A stretch of 64,000 bases of DNA. It comes from an uncultured Gammaproteobacteria bacterium. Lineage in GTDB: Bacteria; Pseudomonadota; Gammaproteobacteria; HK1. Each line of letters starts with the position of its first letter. Within the stretch, counting starts at the first letter, position 1. The notes under the pieces are model-generated. The model did no database searches and was not told the origin of the DNA. It worked only from the letters and a program-made list of their open reading frames with translations. Below, piece by piece: positions 62,405 through 64,000 of this stretch. Where the stretch lies: the NCBI GenBank assembly GCA_958295835.1, contig OY282378.1, positions 3,063,694-3,127,693 on the forward strand. The letters are read 5' to 3'. A program made the position numbers and the translations under genes.

Positions 62405-64000
62405 TCACACGACGACCCGGTCGCGTTTCACCACGTCGGCGCCGTCGAGGGTGCGGGCGTAGAGATGTCCGGCATGGACCGCGGAGGCGATGAGATCCGG
62501 CGCCTCGCAGTCACCGATACGCTTCAGGCTCCGGATGCCGGCATCGGCGAGGCGCGCGGGATCGGCGGCAAGCTCCAGATAGAGCGCGTCGTCCGGCTCG
62601 CGCGAGGTCACGAGCACCACATGGCCGCAGTCCATCGGCCGCTCCCGGCCGCTGTAGGTGCAGGCCAGCATCGCCCGGCTGCCGTCGAAGGCGAGCAGCA
62701 TCCGGGCGGTGACGATCTCGATCCCGAGCTCCATCAGGCGCGCCTGGATGCGCGACTGGTCCAGGGTGTATTCGCAGATCGGCGAGACGGAGTCGGCGCT
62801 GGTCACGAAGATCACGTCGTTGCCGCGCGCCCTCAGCGCTTCCGTGACGACCCCGCCCATGTAGAAGTGGTCGTCGTCGTAGACGAGCACCCGGCCTTCG
62901 ATGCTCTTGCCCGCCATCACGTCGTCGGGCGTCGAGATACGGGGGTGCCCGCGACCGTCGATGGGGTTGAAATTGGAACGGCCGATGCCGTCCGCCCGCC
63001 AGTGCGCGCCGGTGGCAATACAGACGTGCTCGAAACCGAACTCCAGCACCTGCGCGGCGTCGAGCGCGCTGTCGCGGTAGATCTCCACGTTGGGCAGTCC
63101 GGCGATCCGGCCCAGCCGCCAGTCCTTCACCCGCGCGAAGCTGGCCAGGCCCGGAAGGAGCGCCTCGCGCCGGGCGCGCCCGCCCAGCTCCACCGTCGCC
63201 TCCGCCAGCGTCACCTCGTATCCCCGCTGGCCGGCGGCGCGCGCCGCCTCCAGCCCCGCGGGGCCGGCGCCGACGATGAGCACCTTCCCGTCGCCGCCCC
63301 GGAGCGGAATCGTTTCGGGGTGCCAGCCGCGGCGCCACTCCTCGCCCATGGTCGGGTTCTGGGTGCAGCGGATGGGAGCCCCCAGCCCGTCGCCCATGAT
63401 GCAGACGTTGCAGCCGATGCACTCGCGGATGTCCTCGAGGCGGCCTTCCTCGATCTTCTTCGGCAGGAAGGGATCGGCGATCGAGGGCCGCGCCGCGCCG
63501 ATCATGTCGACCAGGCCCGCCTTGACGATCGAGACCATGCGGTCGGGGCTCGTGTAGCGCCCCACGGTGAGCACCGGTCTGGACGTCACCTGCTTGACGA
63601 AGGCGACGTACTCCTCCTGGGCGCCCTCCTCGGCGAAACGGGCGGTGCGGGCGTCGGCAGGGAAGTTGGCGATGTTCACGTCCCAGAGATCCGGCAGCTC
63701 GGCGAGGTGTTCGACCAGCGCCCGGCCGTCCCCGTCCGCAGTGATCCCCATGTCGACGTCGAGATTGTCCACGGCGAAGCGGATCACCACCCCGCAGGTG
63801 TCGCCGACCGCCTCCCTGGTCTCCTCCAATAGCTCCCGGATGAGGCGGGCGCGGTTCTCGAAGCGGCCACCGTACTCGTCCGTCCTCCGGTTCTGCACCG
63901 GCGAGAGGAACTGGGCCGGCAGGTAGCCGTGCGCGGCGTAGACGTAGACGAGATCGAAGCCCGCTTCCCTCGCCCGTAGCGCCGAGGCGCGGTGGTTTTT
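62405..64000 (-). CDS. Trimethylamine-dehydrogenase-type NADH:flavin oxidoreductase, C-terminal part
   Basis: The frame is open to the right window edge, so the N-terminus (the first ~160-200 residues of the FMN barrel) is missing. Visible: 'SPVQNRRTDEYGGRFENR' (barrel), '4Fe-4S' cysteines in 'RECIGCNVCI' and 'IRCTQNPTMGEEWRRGW', and a second nucleotide domain 'VLIVGAGPAGLEAARAAGQR'. Layout and 'CTQNPTxGEEWRRGW' match trimethylamine/dimethylamine/histamine dehydrogenases rather than 2,4-dienoyl-CoA reductase. These oxidise methylated amines, releasing formaldehyde. Substrate cannot be fixed from this part. Confidence 0.82.
   Translation of the reverse strand, partial: KNHRASALRAREAGFDLVYVYAAHGYLPAQFLSPVQNRRTDEYGGRFENRARLIRELLEETREAVGDTCGVVIRFAVDNLDVDMGITADGDGRALVEHLAELPDLWDVNIANFPADARTARFAEEGAQEEYVAFVKQVTSRPVLTVGRYTSPDRMVSIVKAGLVDMIGAARPSIADPFLPKKIEEGRLEDIRECIGCNVCIMGDGLGAPIRCTQNPTMGEEWRRGWHPETIPLRGGDGKVLIVGAGPAGLEAARAAGQRGYEVTLAEATVELGGRARREALLPGLASFARVKDWRLGRIAGLPNVEIYRDSALDAAQVLEFGFEHVCIATGAHWRADGIGRSNFNPIDGRGHPRISTPDDVMAGKSIEGRVLVYDDDHFYMGGVVTEALRARGNDVIFVTSADSVSPICEYTLDQSRIQARLMELGIEIVTARMLLAFDGSRAMLACTYSGRERPMDCGHVVLVTSREPDDALYLELAADPARLADAGIRSLKRIGDCEAPDLIASAVHAGHLYARTLDGADVVKRDRVVV

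Overview
The window is GC-rich, densely coded DNA from a proteobacterium, most likely a gammaproteobacterium. Evidence for this is an MSHA-type pilus/type II secretion-like cluster, hisB-hisH, prpE, lipA and glyA in typical proteobacterial form, GTG starts, and strong Shine-Dalgarno sites. The exact lineage cannot be fixed from the sequence alone. The many broken defence genes and small repeats suggest a genome shaped by mobile DNA, perhaps a host-associated or marine one; that is inference.

Layout. 1-2.8 kb: the end of an AbiE toxin-antitoxin pair, a frameshifted TIR-domain remnant, about 0.7 kb without a supported gene, and an AT-richer HNH nuclease gene. 2.8-16.7 kb: mainly metabolism, with lipA (frameshifted), a LutA-like Fe-S protein whose end has been overwritten by a palindromic repeat, hisB-hisH, a double GFA protein, a dihydropyrimidinase, a CoA-ester lyase, an ABC-2 transporter, a D-aminoacylase, a thiolase/acetoacetyl-CoA reductase pair, an aspartyl protease and a cupin. 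16.7-26 kb: an SDR, then a defence/repeat zone with a truncated DUF4143 protein, McrBC with mcrB gutted by an IS4-type remnant, a HEPN gene pair, prpE carrying an in-frame repeat insertion, and a GmrSD-type DUF262/DUF1524 protein. 26-32.6 kb: L-2-hydroxyglutarate oxidase, hinT, acyl-CoA synthetase (succinate or malate) alpha and beta subunits, glyA and a 10-formyl-THF hydrolase-like protein. 33-49.5 kb: a long co-directional MSHA-like pilus cluster (secretin, TPR, ATPase, inner-membrane platform, PilM/N, PilO and MshK-like proteins, large pilin, two pilins) interleaved with an ABC permease and its ATPase. 49.7-56.3 kb: a periplasmic MBL hydrolase, a large ABC protein with degenerate ATP sites, a cyclic-nucleotide-binding protein, an HD hydrolase and a membrane class III cyclase. 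56.7-60.6 kb: three glycosyltransferases. 60.8-64 kb: an Rpn-type nuclease, an AbiEii remnant and a partial trimethylamine-dehydrogenase-type flavoprotein.

The most striking non-gene signal is a family of short palindromic elements (called A, B and C here) at about ten places between 17.6 and 46.8 kb. In consensus form A and B have no stop codon in any of the six frames. They sit inside reading frames without breaking them: 45 extra codons in prpE, one copy in the DUF4143 gene, several in the MshK-like gene, one at the PilO-like C-terminus, and a stretch forming the start of a gene at 46.7 kb. The behaviour resembles that of Rickettsia palindromic elements, in an unrelated sequence. A second recurring signal is tandem duplication of gene 3' ends (42.69, 57.92 and 60.63 kb) and a 72-bp in-frame tandem repeat in a glycosyltransferase.

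One-carbon theme (inference): the TMADH-type flavoprotein, glyA, the formyl-THF hydrolase-like protein, the CoA ligase pair, the CoA-ester lyase and the GFA protein would fit use of methylated amines or serine-cycle-like metabolism, but no diagnostic serine-cycle gene set is present.
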